Below are positions 21,427-31,304 of a stretch of 64,000 nucleotides of DNA, one piece after another (positions within the stretch are counted from its first letter, which is position 1; every line of letters begins with the position of its first letter). Origin of the DNA: Armatimonadota bacterium (lineage in GTDB: Bacteria > Armatimonadota > UBA5829 > DTLH01); assembly GCA_029551395.1 (NCBI GenBank), contig JAKPFN010000022.1, forward strand, positions 1 to 64,000, given 5' to 3'. The notes under the pieces were generated by a model, which ran no database searches, was not told where the DNA came from, and saw only the letters and a list, made by a program, of their open reading frames with translations. The position numbers and the translations under genes were made by a program.

Positions 21427-21624
21427 GTGTCTAACGAAAAGAAGACCTGGGCGGTATTGTTAGGCGCAGCGGCTGGTGTTACTGCTGTTTCACTGGCGGT
21501 TGCCTGGTATGTGAAGTCTCAAGCGGGATCACAACCGATAAGAGATGTTCAGGACGCAATCAGTCGTGCGTATGACAAAATCAAAGAGATCGAGCAGATA
21601 GCTACGCTCAGAATCGCACAATAA
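21427..21624 (+). CDS. Small single-TM protein, YtxH-like
   Basis: 65 aa; TM segment VLLGAAAGVTAVSLAVAWYV; GTG start. Confidence 0.6.
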   Translation: MSNEKKTWAVLLGAAAGVTAVSLAVAWYVKSQAGSQPIRDVQDAISRAYDKIKEIEQIATLRIAQ

Positions 21625-21764
21625 ACTTACTCTTAGCTTGTTAGGGTAATACGAATCTGGCCGGAGAAAATTGGCACGTCTCCGGCCATAAATTCTTCTT
21701 CTCCACAATTGAAGGTTCCTCTTTCCCCAGAGGTCAAAAATTCATGACCATATAAAGGAAAGGG

Positions 21765-24089
21765 GTGCCTATTACATTGTTTATCAATACAAAATACCGT
21801 AGACATGTCCCATTATTTTTGCTTCTAATCTCTGCTCTAAGTGTGATAATACCACTCCAAGCAGTAATGGCAGATGGGATGATCTTCCCTCCGCCTCATA
21901 CCAACCAACCGCAGATATTTTCTGTCAAATATCATCATGTTGCAGTTAATATCGATGATCAGGCAGCAGTGACCGCCGTTGATCAGGTGTTCCACAACGA
22001 GACTTCCCGGGATCAGGAGGGGATTTATATGTTTCCTCTGGTCGAAGGGAGTGTAATAAATCGCTTCTCGATGTACGCAGGTGACCGAGAAGTTGAAGGT
22101 AAAATCCTGCCAAAAGAGGAAGCGCGACGGCTTTATGAGTCTATCATAAGGCAGCAAAAAGATCCTGCAATTCTCGAATATGTTGGCCGAAACACTTTCC
22201 GTGCAAGCATTTACCCGATTCCAGCCAACGGTGAGAAGAGAGTCAAACTGGAATACTCCGAGGTGCTGCCCAAGGAAGGTGGGATGGTCAAATATGTATA
22301 TCCACTTTCCATTGAACGGTTTTCAGCAAAGCCTCTTGAGGATGTAATAATCACAATTAATCTCAGATCCAAGCTGCCGATCAGTAATGTATATTCGCCT
22401 ACACATGAAATCGATGTCAAGCAAGAGTCTCCGACACAAATCAACGTGGTATGGAAGGCAAAACACATTAAACCTGATAGAGACCTGATACTCTACTACA
22501 CACTGTCTGACGATACTTTCCCAATAGAAGTGCTGACATACCGCGAGCCTGGGCAACCGGGATTCTTTATGATGCTCGCAAGCCCGAAACAACAGCCAGA
22601 CCTTAAACCGCTACCTAAAGATATTGTTTTCGTGCTGGATAGGACCGGCAGCATGGCTGGAAATAAAATAAACCAAGCTAAAGCTGCACTTTCCTACTGC
22701 CTCAACACATTAAACCGAGAAGACAACTTCAACCTGATTACATTTAACGAAAACGCTTCCTGGTTAGAAGAAAGACTGGTGCCGGCATCTAAAGATAATG
22801 TAGATGCGGCACTTAGAATGGTTCAATCTGTTGATGCACGTGGCGGAACAAATATAGATAAAGCATTGAGTTTGGCGTTGGGCCAGTTTGAATCCAGTGG
22901 TAATGCCAATAATCGCAGGCCATATATTGTTTTCCTTACTGATGGACTTCCCACAGTTGGCGAGACTGATGTAAATAAAATCCTGGAAAATGCAGGCGCT
23001 CACAACAAGAACAGGGTAAAAGTCTTCGCTTTTGGTGTCGGTTATGATGTAAATGCTCGGTTCTTGGACAAGCTGGCTCAAGACAGCATGGCTGATGCAG
23101 ACTATATAAGGCCGGAGGAAGATATCGAAGTCAAGGTATCTGCATTTTTCGATAAGGTAAGAGATCCAGTGCTTGCAGATACCAAGCTAACCATTACTGG
23201 AGTGAGAACTGAAGATACTTATCCAAGTGATCCTCTTCCTGATGTGTTTAATGGAGGCCAGTTGATTGTAATCGGAAGATATGATGGGGAAGGGGAGGCA
23301 ATTTTCACTCTCTCTGGTATATCTCAAGGTAAACAGCAATCTATCAAAGAACGAGTAATAATGCCTAAAACCTCATCAAATAACGAATTCATCCCAAGGC
23401 TGTGGGCTGCAAGGAAAATTGGATATTTGCTTGATGAGATTCGGCTGAACCGTAATCAAGAGTTGATAGACGAAGTAGTAAGGTTGTCTCGAGAGTATGG
23501 AATACCAACCGAGTTCACTTCGTTCTTTGCAGATGAGGGAGGATACAATATCGCCCTTGATGAAGGATTGCGGCAAGCAAGAACTCGGATGGATGTAGCT
23601 TTGAAAGCAGACACTGATGCTTGGGCAGTCAATCAAAGTGCAAATGCTCGTGATTTGCGAAACCAAACAGTTGTTCTGGGCGCTGCACAGCGTGAAGGTT
23701 ACGCAGCATCTGCTGCAGGCGGACCAACAAGTTACGGCGGTTATAATACTTACAGCGGTAAAGGTATTGGTAGCACAAACACTTACAGAGATGCAGCAGG
23801 CCAAGTTGTCAGTGTAGACTCAATCCAGAATGTCGGTAATCGGACGTTTTACAGGCAGCAAAACCAATGGATTGACGCTCGGTACAAATCTCAACAGGTT
23901 CATAACATCCGCATGTACAGCGAAGCGCATTTTCAGCTTCTTGAAGAGGAACCTGAGCTTCGAAAGTATTCGACACTTGGAGAAGTAATTGTTACCGTAA
24001 ATGGAAACGCTATCCAAATTGGTGCTGAGGGAAAAGAAAAGCTGTCAAGAGAAGAGATAGACATTATCCTGGGAAGAAAAAAGGCATAG
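21765..24089 (+). CDS. VIT domain + vWFA domain protein (inter-alpha-trypsin inhibitor heavy-chain-like)
   Basis: Signal peptide; VDQVFHNETSRDQEGIYMFPLVEGSVINRFSMY (VIT); DIVFVLDRTGSMAGNKINQAK (MIDAS DxxGSM). Confidence 0.9.
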   Translation: MPITLFINTKYRRHVPLFLLLISALSVIIPLQAVMADGMIFPPPHTNQPQIFSVKYHHVAVNIDDQAAVTAVDQVFHNETSRDQEGIYMFPLVEGSVINRFSMYAGDREVEGKILPKEEARRLYESIIRQQKDPAILEYVGRNTFRASIYPIPANGEKRVKLEYSEVLPKEGGMVKYVYPLSIERFSAKPLEDVIITINLRSKLPISNVYSPTHEIDVKQESPTQINVVWKAKHIKPDRDLILYYTLSDDTFPIEVLTYREPGQPGFFMMLASPKQQPDLKPLPKDIVFVLDRTGSMAGNKINQAKAALSYCLNTLNREDNFNLITFNENASWLEERLVPASKDNVDAALRMVQSVDARGGTNIDKALSLALGQFESSGNANNRRPYIVFLTDGLPTVGETDVNKILENAGAHNKNRVKVFAFGVGYDVNARFLDKLAQDSMADADYIRPEEDIEVKVSAFFDKVRDPVLADTKLTITGVRTEDTYPSDPLPDVFNGGQLIVIGRYDGEGEAIFTLSGISQGKQQSIKERVIMPKTSSNNEFIPRLWAARKIGYLLDEIRLNRNQELIDEVVRLSREYGIPTEFTSFFADEGGYNIALDEGLRQARTRMDVALKADTDAWAVNQSANARDLRNQTVVLGAAQREGYAASAAGGPTSYGGYNTYSGKGIGSTNTYRDAAGQVVSVDSIQNVGNRTFYRQQNQWIDARYKSQQVHNIRMYSEAHFQLLEEEPELRKYSTLGEVIVTVNGNAIQIGAEGKEKLSREEIDIILGRKKA

Positions 24090-24105
24090 GGTTACTGTGA
24101 AAAGG

Positions 24106-24142
24106 CTGCATGGACTGGGGAGAAATCCTTCGGTCCATGCAG
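24106..24142 (+). terminator. Hairpin, probable terminator
   Basis: ctgcatggac...gtccatgcag just downstream of the vWFA gene; weak U-tract. Confidence 0.5.
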
Positions 24143-24339
24143 TTAAAGTTGATGAGTCTGATAATCATTGTTATGTTAACTTGCAGGTATGGAGATGAAG
24201 GCATATTTTGACTGGCTTCTCCCCTTCTTGCCAACTCAGTCAGCATTTACATACTGGTTGATTGAAGTTTATAGCCTAAATAAGTTGTTGCCTGCTCAGT
24301 TTAATTCCTCGCTGCTTCGGGTAGACTAAGTATGAACCG

Positions 24340-24915
24340 TTGAGTTTTGACGCACCAAACGGGTCCGTCCCCTTGGTCCGTGGAAAGGAAGGTCAGATTA
24401 TGGGGCACGGCGGACAGCCCAACGACGTAAAGCGAATCCGGCGTAACATCGAGAACTATGGTGATCCTTACATTACCCAGGCCGGTCGTGCAGAAGTTAG
24501 AATGTGCAGTGTTTGTGAAGCCGTGTACTATGACCAAAGATGGTACTTGAAAAATCAGGTGGACACAAAAAAACTCCGAGGTCAGGAAATCCACTACACG
24601 GTATGTCCAGCATGTCGAAAGACGCGGGACAGGTCTCCAGGAGGTATAGTCCACCTATCAGGAGATTTTATTCGACAACATAAAGATGACATAATGAACC
24701 TTATCCGTAATGAGGGTGATCGGGCGATGGCTGTCAATCCTCTTGAGCGGATTATAGATATTGAAGGTAACGGTGCAGGATATAACGTTCTAACCACGAA
24801 CGAACGGCTTGCACAACGAGTTGGTAAAGCCCTCCATCGGGCATACGGTGGAGACGTGACCTATAAATGGTCTGAAGATAACAAGTTAGCCAGAGTTGTA
24901 TGGCGTAGGGATTAG
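24340..24915 (+). CDS. Zinc-ribbon protein, BCAM0308-like (distantly NMD3-like)
   Basis: CSVCEAVYYDQRW ... CPACRKTRDRSPGGIVHLSGDF, two CxxC knuckles. Start may be 24400 (MGHGGQ). Confidence 0.6.
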   Translation: MSFDAPNGSVPLVRGKEGQIMGHGGQPNDVKRIRRNIENYGDPYITQAGRAEVRMCSVCEAVYYDQRWYLKNQVDTKKLRGQEIHYTVCPACRKTRDRSPGGIVHLSGDFIRQHKDDIMNLIRNEGDRAMAVNPLERIIDIEGNGAGYNVLTTNERLAQRVGKALHRAYGGDVTYKWSEDNKLARVVWRRD

Positions 24916-24933
24916 CAAGAGAGGATCTTCAGT

Positions 24934-25218
24934 ATGCGAACCAGCAGGAAAAATGCATTATTAGCTGCCGGCGGCGGTTTAATTGTTGGCGCACTGGCAG
25001 GATTATTACTTGCGCCTCAAAGTGGCCGACGTACTCGCGCGTTAATCAGAGACAAAGCAGTCAAACTTTCCCATGATGTGACAGACTTCACAGATAAAAA
25101 GGCTAGACATACTGCAAATAAGATGAAAGGCTATGTACATGAGGTCCGTGGATTCGTAGCGGAAAAAGTCGGCCGCCGAGGTGAGGCGATAACAGAAGAA
25201 ACGATAACTGCGACATAA
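24934..25218 (+). CDS. YtxH-domain protein
   Basis: LLAAGGGLIVGALAGLLLAPQSGRRTRALIRDKAV. Confidence 0.85.
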   Translation: MRTSRKNALLAAGGGLIVGALAGLLLAPQSGRRTRALIRDKAVKLSHDVTDFTDKKARHTANKMKGYVHEVRGFVAEKVGRRGEAITEETITAT

Positions 25219-25250
25219 AATTATCTACAAATTATTAGCAGTTGTTATAA

Positions 25251-25290
25251 GGGGAGGGTTCTGGAATGTATGTCCCTCCCCTACTCTATT
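25251..25290 (+). terminator. Rho-independent terminator
   Basis: ggggaggg...ccctcccc followed by a T-rich stretch. Confidence 0.8.
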
Positions 25291-25493
25291 TATTTTGCAG
25301 GATTGTATGAGATATAACGCTAATTATACTTAAAGAGTGCTTGTTTTGAGGCACTTGTAGATTTACTGACTCCGTATATAATTGTATCGAAGCATACTCC
25401 AGCTTCAATAGTTCATCAGTTGTTTTTGGACAGTAATGGCAAAGCCGTCCATATTCTGCAGTTAAAATCATTACAAACTTGGAGGAATTTGCA

Positions 25494-25841
25494 ATGTGGG
25501 ATCTGGTGAAGAAGTCTTTAGCTTTTGGTATTGGAGCGGCTGTAGTAACTGGAGATAAACTCCGAGAATTTGTAGATGAGGCTGTTTCACGAGGTGAAAT
25601 GTCTCGAGACGAAGCTAAAAAATTCGTCGATGAAGTCATGAAACGAGGTGAAGAAGAGCAGCGCAACATCCAATGTCGAATCCGTGAGCAGGTAAACAAG
25701 ATGCTGAAGGAAGCAGGCGCTGCTGATTCCAACCGTGTAGAAGCGCTGGAAAGACGAATCCAGTTACTTGAGGAAAAACTTGCTGCAGCCCAGAGCGCAT
25801 CTCAACCTGGTGAACCGATTGGAGAGGAACCAGCCAAGTGA
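25494..25841 (+). CDS. Phasin-like coiled-coil protein
   Basis: MWDLVKKSLAFGIGAAVVTGDKLREFVDEAVSRGEMSRDEAKKFVDEVMKRG plus heptad-like C-terminus; overlaps the downstream AarF gene by 4 bp. Confidence 0.65.
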   Translation: MWDLVKKSLAFGIGAAVVTGDKLREFVDEAVSRGEMSRDEAKKFVDEVMKRGEEEQRNIQCRIREQVNKMLKEAGAADSNRVEALERRIQLLEEKLAAAQSASQPGEPIGEEPAK

Positions 25842-27487
25842 TCCTGCGGCGCAGGAATCTGAGTCGTCTTAAGGAGATAGGAACCATTTTGGCCAGACAC
25901 GGCTGGGGACACGTAGCCAGCCGCCTTGGTTTGGCTCGCCTGTTACACTTGAGGGGAACAGCATCTCAAGAACAAGGTACGCCAGCGCGCCTGGTTCAAG
26001 CTTTGGAAGAACTGGGCCCAACATTCATTAAGTTTGGTCAATTGCTTAGCACACGTTCCGATCTCCTTCCGCAAGGATATATTGAAGAGCTTAGTAAACT
26101 ACAGGATACAGCACCAACTATCCCGATAGCTTACGTTAGAGAAGTCATATCAACCGAGCTTGGCGGCTCCCCTGAGACAATTTTTGCAGAATTTAATGAT
26201 GTTCCGATTGCCGCGGCATCCCTCGGGCAAGTCCACTCTGCTGTTTTACATGATGGCACACAGGTAATTATCAAGGTTCAACGACCTGGTATCAGAGATG
26301 TTGTTGATAGAGATATTGAGATTCTCTATACAATTGCCAGTATGCTGGAGCGGCGTTGGGAACGTGCAAAAACATACGGGCTGACTGAAGTCGTAGATGA
26401 GTTTGCAATTACAATACGTGAAGAACTTGATTACACACGAGAAGCATATAATACCCAAAGGCTGAGAACAAACCTTTCGAAAGAAAATCGTGCTCGCGTT
26501 CCACAAGTCTACTGGGAACTGGTCACACAGCGTGTGCTGACACTCGAGCGGATTAATGGAATCAAAATCACAGACGAGCGCGGTCTTGAAGCACTCGGGA
26601 TAGATATCAAAGATGCAGCAAATGCATTGACATCTATCTTTCTCCATCAGATATTCGTCGATGGCTTCTTCCATGCAGATCCTCATCCAGGCAATATTCT
26701 GGTTACTCCGGATCATCAAATAGCACTGATAGACTGCGGACAGGTCCGTCAATTGGATGCAAGTGCCAGAACAGGGCTTTTGCGATTGATGATATCGTTC
26801 GAGCATCAACAGACTCGTCGTTTTGCAGAGGAAATCGAAGCTCTTGGTATTTCCTCAGGTGATGTAGATTTGCAGGCATTAACCAGGGATTTAGAAAAGA
26901 TTCTGCGGCAGTATTATGATATACCTTCGCGATTAGCGAATGTAGGACAGATTCTAATGAGAGTAATGGACGTTTCTGCACGCCATAAAATACGTCTGCC
27001 TGTTGAATTTGCAGTTCTTGGAAAAGTGCTCGCTAACATCGATGGTATAAACAGACTACTCAACTCGGATTTTAACTTCACAGAAGCGCTCAGGCCTTAT
27101 ATTTCACGAGCTGTAAGAGAGCAATTTGCTGTAGACGAAATGCTGACCGATGCTTATAGGACAGTGATTGACATTAAGAACTTGATTCTGAGCCTTCCGG
27201 AATATTTAGACCAGTTGCTGCACAAAGCTGTTGAGGGATCCTTGAGGCTGGAATTCAGACATAAAGGGCTTGATGAATTAGAGTCCCGTCTAGATAAAAT
27301 TAGCAACAGGCTATCATTTGCCCTCATAGTCGGAGCAATTATTATTGGCAGCTCAATCATTGTTGTGTCCAACCAAGGCCCCACAAGCATTTTTGGTCTG
27401 CCAGCACTTGGTGTAGCAGGTTATGTTATCGCAACTATACTCGGAGTGTGGCTATTGATATCTATAATCAGGTCAGGTAGACTTTGA
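25838..27487 (+). CDS. ABC1/AarF/UbiB-family kinase-like protein
   Basis: LGPTFIKFGQLLSTRSDLLPQGYIEELSKLQD; ASLGQVHSAVLHDGTQVIIKVQRPGI; GFFHADPHPGNILV. Confidence 0.96.
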   Translation: MILRRRNLSRLKEIGTILARHGWGHVASRLGLARLLHLRGTASQEQGTPARLVQALEELGPTFIKFGQLLSTRSDLLPQGYIEELSKLQDTAPTIPIAYVREVISTELGGSPETIFAEFNDVPIAAASLGQVHSAVLHDGTQVIIKVQRPGIRDVVDRDIEILYTIASMLERRWERAKTYGLTEVVDEFAITIREELDYTREAYNTQRLRTNLSKENRARVPQVYWELVTQRVLTLERINGIKITDERGLEALGIDIKDAANALTSIFLHQIFVDGFFHADPHPGNILVTPDHQIALIDCGQVRQLDASARTGLLRLMISFEHQQTRRFAEEIEALGISSGDVDLQALTRDLEKILRQYYDIPSRLANVGQILMRVMDVSARHKIRLPVEFAVLGKVLANIDGINRLLNSDFNFTEALRPYISRAVREQFAVDEMLTDAYRTVIDIKNLILSLPEYLDQLLHKAVEGSLRLEFRHKGLDELESRLDKISNRLSFALIVGAIIIGSSIIVVSNQGPTSIFGLPALGVAGYVIATILGVWLLISIIRSGRL

Positions 27488-28621
27488 CGCACGGCCTGCT
27501 GCGTATACACGGACGATGTTTTCTGCTGTTCGAGAAAGCAGTTCTCTTGTGCTGTTGATAGATTCCTCTAGCGTTATAGGACCTGGGGCAATGCTAAAGA
27601 TTCCAGTGGCGCCTAATGGATAAAGCAGTTCTGAGCCTTCCCCTACTCCACCTGCGATAACAACTACCGGCACACCTGCGCGTTTTGCTCGTTTCAATAC
27701 ACCTGAGATCACTTTTCCGAATGCAGTCTGCCTGTCTACACGTCCTTCACCTGTCAAGATCAGATGCGCATCGTTAATCCTGTCGTCGAACCGGGTGACA
27801 TCCAGCACAATATCTATGCCAGATTCCAAATGGGCATCAAGAAATGCCATAAGACCTGCTCCGAGTCCTCCTGCGGCACCAGCTCCCGGCGTATTAGCTA
27901 TTGTTATCCCCAAATCACGTTCTACAATGCTGGCAAAGTTCCTCAATGCATCATCTAATTCCCTTACAATCTCTGAGGATGCGCCTTTTTGCGGCCCATA
28001 TACTACAGATGCGCCTTCAGGTCCAACGAGAGGATTGGTTACATCGCAGGCAACTCTTATATTGAGTATTGAAGGGTCGATTTTCATTGCTGATGTATCG
28101 ATTTTCGATAAATGTGCAAGGGCAGCGCCTCCAGGAGGCAGTACCTGGCCGTGTGCATCAAGAAAACGAACACCTAGTGCTGATAAAGCACCTGTGCCTG
28201 CATCATTGGTTGCGCTGCCTCCTATTCCGATGATTAGGCTTCTATATCCACGGTTGTAGGCATCCAAGATCAACTGACCTGTGCCATAAGTCGTTGTAAA
28301 TCGCGGATCACGTTTAGCGGAAGGCACCAGGTCCAGGCCGGATGCTGCAGCCATTTCAATCACGGCTGTTTTGCCATCACCCATAACACCATAATATGCC
28401 TGGACAGGCTCTCCCAGCGGCCCAGCGACTTCCAAATTGATAATCTGGCCACCGCTGACACTGGTCAATGCATCTACGGTACCTTCGCCACCATCTGCAA
28501 GAGGTATTAACTCTCTCTTTGCGTCTGAGAAGGCAGAAGCCACTCCAGCATCGATTGCTGCAGCAGCATCTGAAGCAGATAAGCTTCCCTTAAATGAATC
28601 CGGGCATATAATAATCTTCAT
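27473..28621 (-). CDS. Glycerate 2-kinase (GarK/GlxK family)
   Basis: MKIIICPDSFKGSLSASDAAAAIDAG; PLADGGEGTVDAL; GIGGSATNDAGTGALSALG; TGEGRVDRQTAFGKV. Confidence 0.96.
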   Translation of the reverse strand: MKIIICPDSFKGSLSASDAAAAIDAGVASAFSDAKRELIPLADGGEGTVDALTSVSGGQIINLEVAGPLGEPVQAYYGVMGDGKTAVIEMAAASGLDLVPSAKRDPRFTTTYGTGQLILDAYNRGYRSLIIGIGGSATNDAGTGALSALGVRFLDAHGQVLPPGGAALAHLSKIDTSAMKIDPSILNIRVACDVTNPLVGPEGASVVYGPQKGASSEIVRELDDALRNFASIVERDLGITIANTPGAGAAGGLGAGLMAFLDAHLESGIDIVLDVTRFDDRINDAHLILTGEGRVDRQTAFGKVISGVLKRAKRAGVPVVVIAGGVGEGSELLYPLGATGIFSIAPGPITLEESINSTRELLSRTAENIVRVYAAGRASKST

Positions 28622-28748
28622 TGTATTAACTCATCACCTACTGGATATCTGACCTATTGTAGCTGTTGACATTGGCTTGAATCAAATATATGAAAGAATA
28701 CACTTGTGTTATTCGGCAATATTGGATGTATAGTATAATGGAGAAGTT

Positions 28749-29498
28749 ATGCTTACCAGTACATATATTCATGCATCAGGAATCGGTCCGCTTACAGAAA
28801 AACGTATTTGGCAGTCGGGGATAACAGATTGGGAATCTTTTCTGAGCGGCTACAAATCAATCAGGTTATCAGATCGTCATACTGAGATACTTCTGCCCGT
28901 AGTAGAAGAATCGATAAATCGGTATGAAGAACAGGATTATGGTTATTTTGCCCGTAAATTAGTCAACCGGGAGCATTGGAGGACATTTGGCGATCTGGGA
29001 GAACGCGCTGCCTATCTTGATATCGAAACGACTGGAACTTATTTAGGCGCGGGTATAACAGTCATCGGAATCTACGACGGCCACAACACCAAGAGCTTTA
29101 TCAGGGGTTATAATCTTGATGAATTCCCGGCAGAAATAGAAAAATACCCTTTACTGGTTACATACTGTGGAGCGACTTTTGACCTTCCACATCTTCGGCA
29201 CGCATTTAAAGGCACTAAGCTGGATCAACTGCATTTGGATTTATGTCCAGCGTTAAGACGGCTCGGATATAAGGGTGGTCTTAAGCACATAGAGCAAGAA
29301 CTGGGAATTTCACGAAAAGACGAAATCACAGGACTTGATGGATGGGATGCTGTGCGATTGTGGCATGAATGGGAAGATGGAAGTAAGGAAGCATTGGATT
29401 TGCTTGTTGCATATAACTCTGCAGATGTGGAAAATCTGAAGATACTTGCTGAGTTTGCTTATAATAACCTGCGTGCTCAGTGTTTACCGGTAATATAA
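28749..29498 (+). CDS. YprB-like ribonuclease H-fold exonuclease domain protein
   Basis: AYLDIETTGTYLGAGITVIGIYDG; LVTYCGATFDLPHLRHAF; VAYNSADVENLKIL. Confidence 0.88.
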   Translation: MLTSTYIHASGIGPLTEKRIWQSGITDWESFLSGYKSIRLSDRHTEILLPVVEESINRYEEQDYGYFARKLVNREHWRTFGDLGERAAYLDIETTGTYLGAGITVIGIYDGHNTKSFIRGYNLDEFPAEIEKYPLLVTYCGATFDLPHLRHAFKGTKLDQLHLDLCPALRRLGYKGGLKHIEQELGISRKDEITGLDGWDAVRLWHEWEDGSKEALDLLVAYNSADVENLKILAEFAYNNLRAQCLPVI

Positions 29499-29501
29499 AC
29501 A

Positions 29502-29584
29502 GGGTGCGGCTCCCATCCGGCCACAACGAACGTGCCTGATTAAACAATCAAGCCATTGAGATGGTATCAGTCGAGTCCGCACCC
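29502..29584. ncRNA. Candidate structured RNA of unknown class
   Basis: Closing stem gggtgcgg (29502-29509)/ccgcaccc (29577-29584), inner stem ccatc (29513-29517)/gatgg (29560-29564), hairpin gcctgatt-aaac-aatcaagc (29534-29553). Confidence 0.4.
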
Positions 29585-30074
29585 ATTTGACATTATGGCG
29601 GTTTTGATACATTAATTGGAGGGTGTCTATCCCATACATACAGAACCACTATCTTTTTGTGAGAGAATTGGAGCTTAATTACGCTCTCCAGTGAGAAATT
29701 CCATCTGTAACTTCAACAATGTGAGCTGTAAATAAAATTATCCTCACTGCTAATTTACCAGCCTCTTTATTTCTTTCTTTTACAATGCGAAACACCACAC
29801 TGTTATACCTGATTGCCACGTCATGCTGACTCGATTCATCAACTCTCCAAATGTAAATGCCTGTTTTCAAGATAAATGATTCATATAAGCATCCTTAAAC
29901 ACGCTCTAAGCCTGAAAATAGATGGTTTCCAACCGAATGTGACGGGTAAACTTATGTTGGTCAAGTATGATGAGGTCAACTTGTTGACAATGTTTTGTGA
30001 TGCTGGGCCGTGGGTAAACGAGCACACGATTGGGCATGGTGGCAGCCTGATTGTGCCAGGTTGGAGGTTAGGTA

Positions 30075-30482
30075 ATGTCAGAGCAGGTTTCGCTGACGAT
30101 TATTGCGATCTGTATGATATTAATCACGTTAGCAATCGTAGTAGTGTCTATTGCTTTGATTATGCTTGCGCTTCGAGTACGTAAGTCGGTTGCCACTCTC
30201 ACTAATAGAGCGCAGCCCCTAATTACTCAGGCAACAGATGTAGCAAAGACTGCAAATGACATTGCTCAGAAAGTCAAAGCAGGTACAGAAGGTATAGTGG
30301 ACAAGACTGAAAGGACCGTTGAGGATATCACAAGACGAGTCCATACAACAACGAATATTGTTCAGGAATCAATTAGTCCGCCTATGATCACACTTGCAAG
30401 TGTGGTAACAGGAGTATCACGAGGTCTGGAAGTCCTGACACAGATGAGAAAAAGAGGAGGTGACGGTCGTCATGCGCACTGA
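30075..30482 (+). CDS. DUF948-like membrane-anchored protein
   Basis: N-terminal TM then long helix TLTNRAQPLITQATDVAKTANDIAQKVKAGTEGIVDKTERTVED. Confidence 0.75.
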   Translation: MSEQVSLTIIAICMILITLAIVVVSIALIMLALRVRKSVATLTNRAQPLITQATDVAKTANDIAQKVKAGTEGIVDKTERTVEDITRRVHTTTNIVQESISPPMITLASVVTGVSRGLEVLTQMRKRGGDGRHAH

Positions 30483-30777
30483 GAACCGGAATCTCTTGAT
30501 AGGAACAATTATTGGAGCTGTTGTAGGGGGAGTAGTTACTGTGCTGCTTGCACCATCAGCAGGTGCAGATACAAGAAGAAAAGTTAAAGAAACGACAGGG
30601 CAAGTTACACAGAGAACTAAAGAGCTGAGAGAAAAAGCTCGCGAATATGTTGAAACAAAGAGATCGCAGTTGCAGGAAGCAATTGAGGAAGGTAAACGTG
30701 CTGCTGAACAGAAACGGCATGAGCTTGAAGCTGAAGTTCAACAGCAAACCCATGCAACTACCGGGAGAACTAGCTGA
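30472..30777 (+). CDS. YtxH-domain protein
   Basis: MRTENRNLLIGTIIGAVVGGVVTVLLAPSAGADTRRKVKETTGQ; overlaps the DUF948-like gene. The ORF is open from 30460. Confidence 0.85.
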   Translation: MRTENRNLLIGTIIGAVVGGVVTVLLAPSAGADTRRKVKETTGQVTQRTKELREKAREYVETKRSQLQEAIEEGKRAAEQKRHELEAEVQQQTHATTGRTS

Positions 30778-30901
30778 GTTTTCTCACAAATCTAGAAGGG
30801 TATATTGATGTGTTACAGTCGCTGACTGCACGCCTATTCCGCGTCAGATAGATTATTGGTGCGGATGATGCCGAGAGGCGACGTTAGGAGGGGGTGACCT
30901 C

Positions 30902-31240
30902 ATGGCTGATGACAAGCCCGGACCGGATCCGGGATCTGAAGGAGCTCGGAAAATCGCTGAGGCCCATCGAGGCTCTCACGAGCATGACAAAGAAGGTGGA
31001 TTTGCAGCAAACCCTGAGCTGGCTAAGGAAGCCGGTCGCAAGGGTGGCGAAGCCGTAAAGAAGAAATACGGTGCATCTTTCTACCGACAGATAGGTAAGA
31101 AGGGCGGAGAAACAGTCAAACAAGAGCGAGGGTCTGAGTTCTACGCTGAAATCGGCCGCCGAGGCGGTGAAATGCGGAGTACCCGCATGAAGGAACGCCA
31201 GGCTGCTGAGAAAAAGAAAAACGAGGAACAAGGTAAGTAA
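30902..31240 (+). CDS. KGG-repeat stress protein (group 1 LEA/Em-like)
   Basis: Repeats: GGFAANPELAKEAGRKGGEAVKKKYGASFYRQIGKKGGETVKQERGSEFYAEIGRRGGEMRS. Confidence 0.85.
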   Translation: MADDKPGPDPGSEGARKIAEAHRGSHEHDKEGGFAANPELAKEAGRKGGEAVKKKYGASFYRQIGKKGGETVKQERGSEFYAEIGRRGGEMRSTRMKERQAAEKKKNEEQGK

Positions 31241-31278
31241 TAACTCTGTATGGCTGTTTTGGATTCCACCTCTGAGGT

Positions 31279-31304
31279 GTAAGAGGCAGATATCTGCCTC
31301 TTAC
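31279..31304. terminator. Bidirectional terminator
   Basis: Perfect 26 nt palindrome gtaagaggcagatatctgcctcttac between convergent genes. Confidence 0.85.

Noticed and set aside
29876-30184. 102 aa ORF before the DUF948-like gene
   Set aside because: Overlaps the better-supported 30075 ORF in another frame and lacks motifs.
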